Positions 5,303 through 5,677 of a stretch of 5,677 bases of DNA are shown here, one piece after another (within the stretch, counting starts at the first letter, position 1; each line of letters starts with the position of its first letter). The notes beneath the pieces were generated by a model. The model searched no databases. It saw only the letters and a program-made list of their open reading frames with translations, and was not told where the DNA came from. The position numbers and the translations under genes are program-made. This DNA is from Ruminococcus sp. UBA1828 (GTDB lineage: Bacteria > Bacillota > Clostridia > Oscillospirales > Ruminococcaceae). The stretch is taken from NCBI GenBank assembly GCA_002338885.1, contig DDJI01000032.1:39888-45564 (forward strand). The letters are read 5' to 3'.

Positions 5303-5677
5303 TTAGTTTTTGTTGAACTCGCTGAGCATAAGTCCTTCGTTTTTCTCAAGCGCCCAGCGTATGTTCCATTCGCTCGTGAACAAAAGCAGATAGTTGCCCT
5401 TGAAATCCTGAACAATCTTTGTGTCAGAGCTGAGGTTGAGCTTTTTGGGGTCTAAGCCCTCGTTGTCTATCCACCTGATGTACTGATAGGGAAGTCCTTC
5501 GTTGATTATCTCGACGTTGTACTCGGTAGCCATCCTGTGCTCAAAGACATCAAACTGAAGCATTCCCACAACACCCACAATGACCTCCTCAAAGCCTGTG
5601 TCAGGCTCGCGGAATATCTGAATCGCACCCTCCTGAGCTATCTGGGTTGCGCCCTTTACAAACTGCTTTCTCTTCAT
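5303..5677 (-). CDS. prfC: Peptide chain release factor 3, C-terminal part (5' end outside window)
   Basis: RF3 is a translational GTPase that frees RF1 and RF2 from the ribosome after peptide release. The visible 124 codons match its C-terminal region. They begin with MKRKQFVKGATQIAQEGAIQ, resembling the KQFVKG...QLAEEG stretch of E. coli RF3. IVGVVGMLQFDVFEHRM (33-49) and TEYNVEI (51-57) follow, then a variable tail ending in FNKN. The GTPase and second domains, about 400 residues of a usual 525-530, lie beyond the right edge. The Met at the edge is therefore internal and not a start. Stop is TAA at 5305-5303, and the shared terminator lies 11 bases past it. The GVLQF-like motif and the surrounding residues distinguish RF3 from EF-G. 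Confidence 0.94.
   Translation of the reverse strand: MKRKQFVKGATQIAQEGAIQIFREPDTGFEEVIVGVVGMLQFDVFEHRMATEYNVEIINEGLPYQYIRWIDNEGLDPKKLNLSSDTKIVQDFKGNYLLLFTSEWNIRWALEKNEGLMLSEFNKN

Noticed and set aside
5675..5677. ATG at the right edge as the start of a short 124-residue gene
   Set aside because: The protein is the C-terminal part of RF3, where this Met falls inside the third domain. The frame runs off the window.

Overview
This 5.7 kb window looks like ordinary chromosomal housekeeping DNA of a Gram-positive anaerobe, most likely a gut-type member of the Clostridia (Ruminococcaceae/Oscillospiraceae-like). That placement is an inference. It rests on strong GGAGG-type ribosome binding sites, consensus sigma-A promoters, a tRNA gene that encodes its own CCA end, a short two-helix SecG, intermediate base composition with many ATA and AAG codons, and the general style of the proteins. 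I see no phage, insertion sequence, CRISPR or toxin-antitoxin signature.

Layout, left to right. On the plus strand: the 3' part of a glycogen/starch phosphorylase gene (1-2055, 5' end outside the window); a promoter and secG for the SecYEG translocon (2184-2447), with an intrinsic terminator; a 32-codon membrane-peptide ORF (2563-2661); and, 10 bases later, ung for uracil-DNA glycosylase (2672-3355). On the minus strand: a tRNA-Leu gene with anticodon UAG (3525-3608), which has its own perfect-consensus promoter and an intrinsic terminator, and ppa for family I inorganic pyrophosphatase (3796-4329). A HAD-family phosphatase gene (4538-5185, plus) is divergent from ppa. It converges on the 3' end of prfC, release factor 3 (5303-5677, minus, 5' end outside the window). 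The HAD and prfC genes share a hairpin that probably terminates both.

The genes do not form one pathway. They cover glycogen breakdown, protein export, uracil removal from DNA, leucine decoding, pyrophosphate removal, small phosphoester hydrolysis and peptide release. The regulatory sequence is easier to read than usual. Four promoters can be placed by eye (secG, tRNA-Leu, ppa, HAD), all with a 17-base spacer and a TGN extended -10. The ppa and HAD promoters are divergent and separated by a 16-base AT-rich inverted repeat. Each of these two transcripts also carries a hairpin just 5' of its Shine-Dalgarno sequence.

I found no convincing new biological system. The items most worth a second look are the 32-residue membrane peptide ahead of a ung gene with almost no ribosome binding site, the inverted repeat between the divergent promoters, and a long GC-rich hairpin just downstream of ppa that folds fully only in the ppa-sense RNA.
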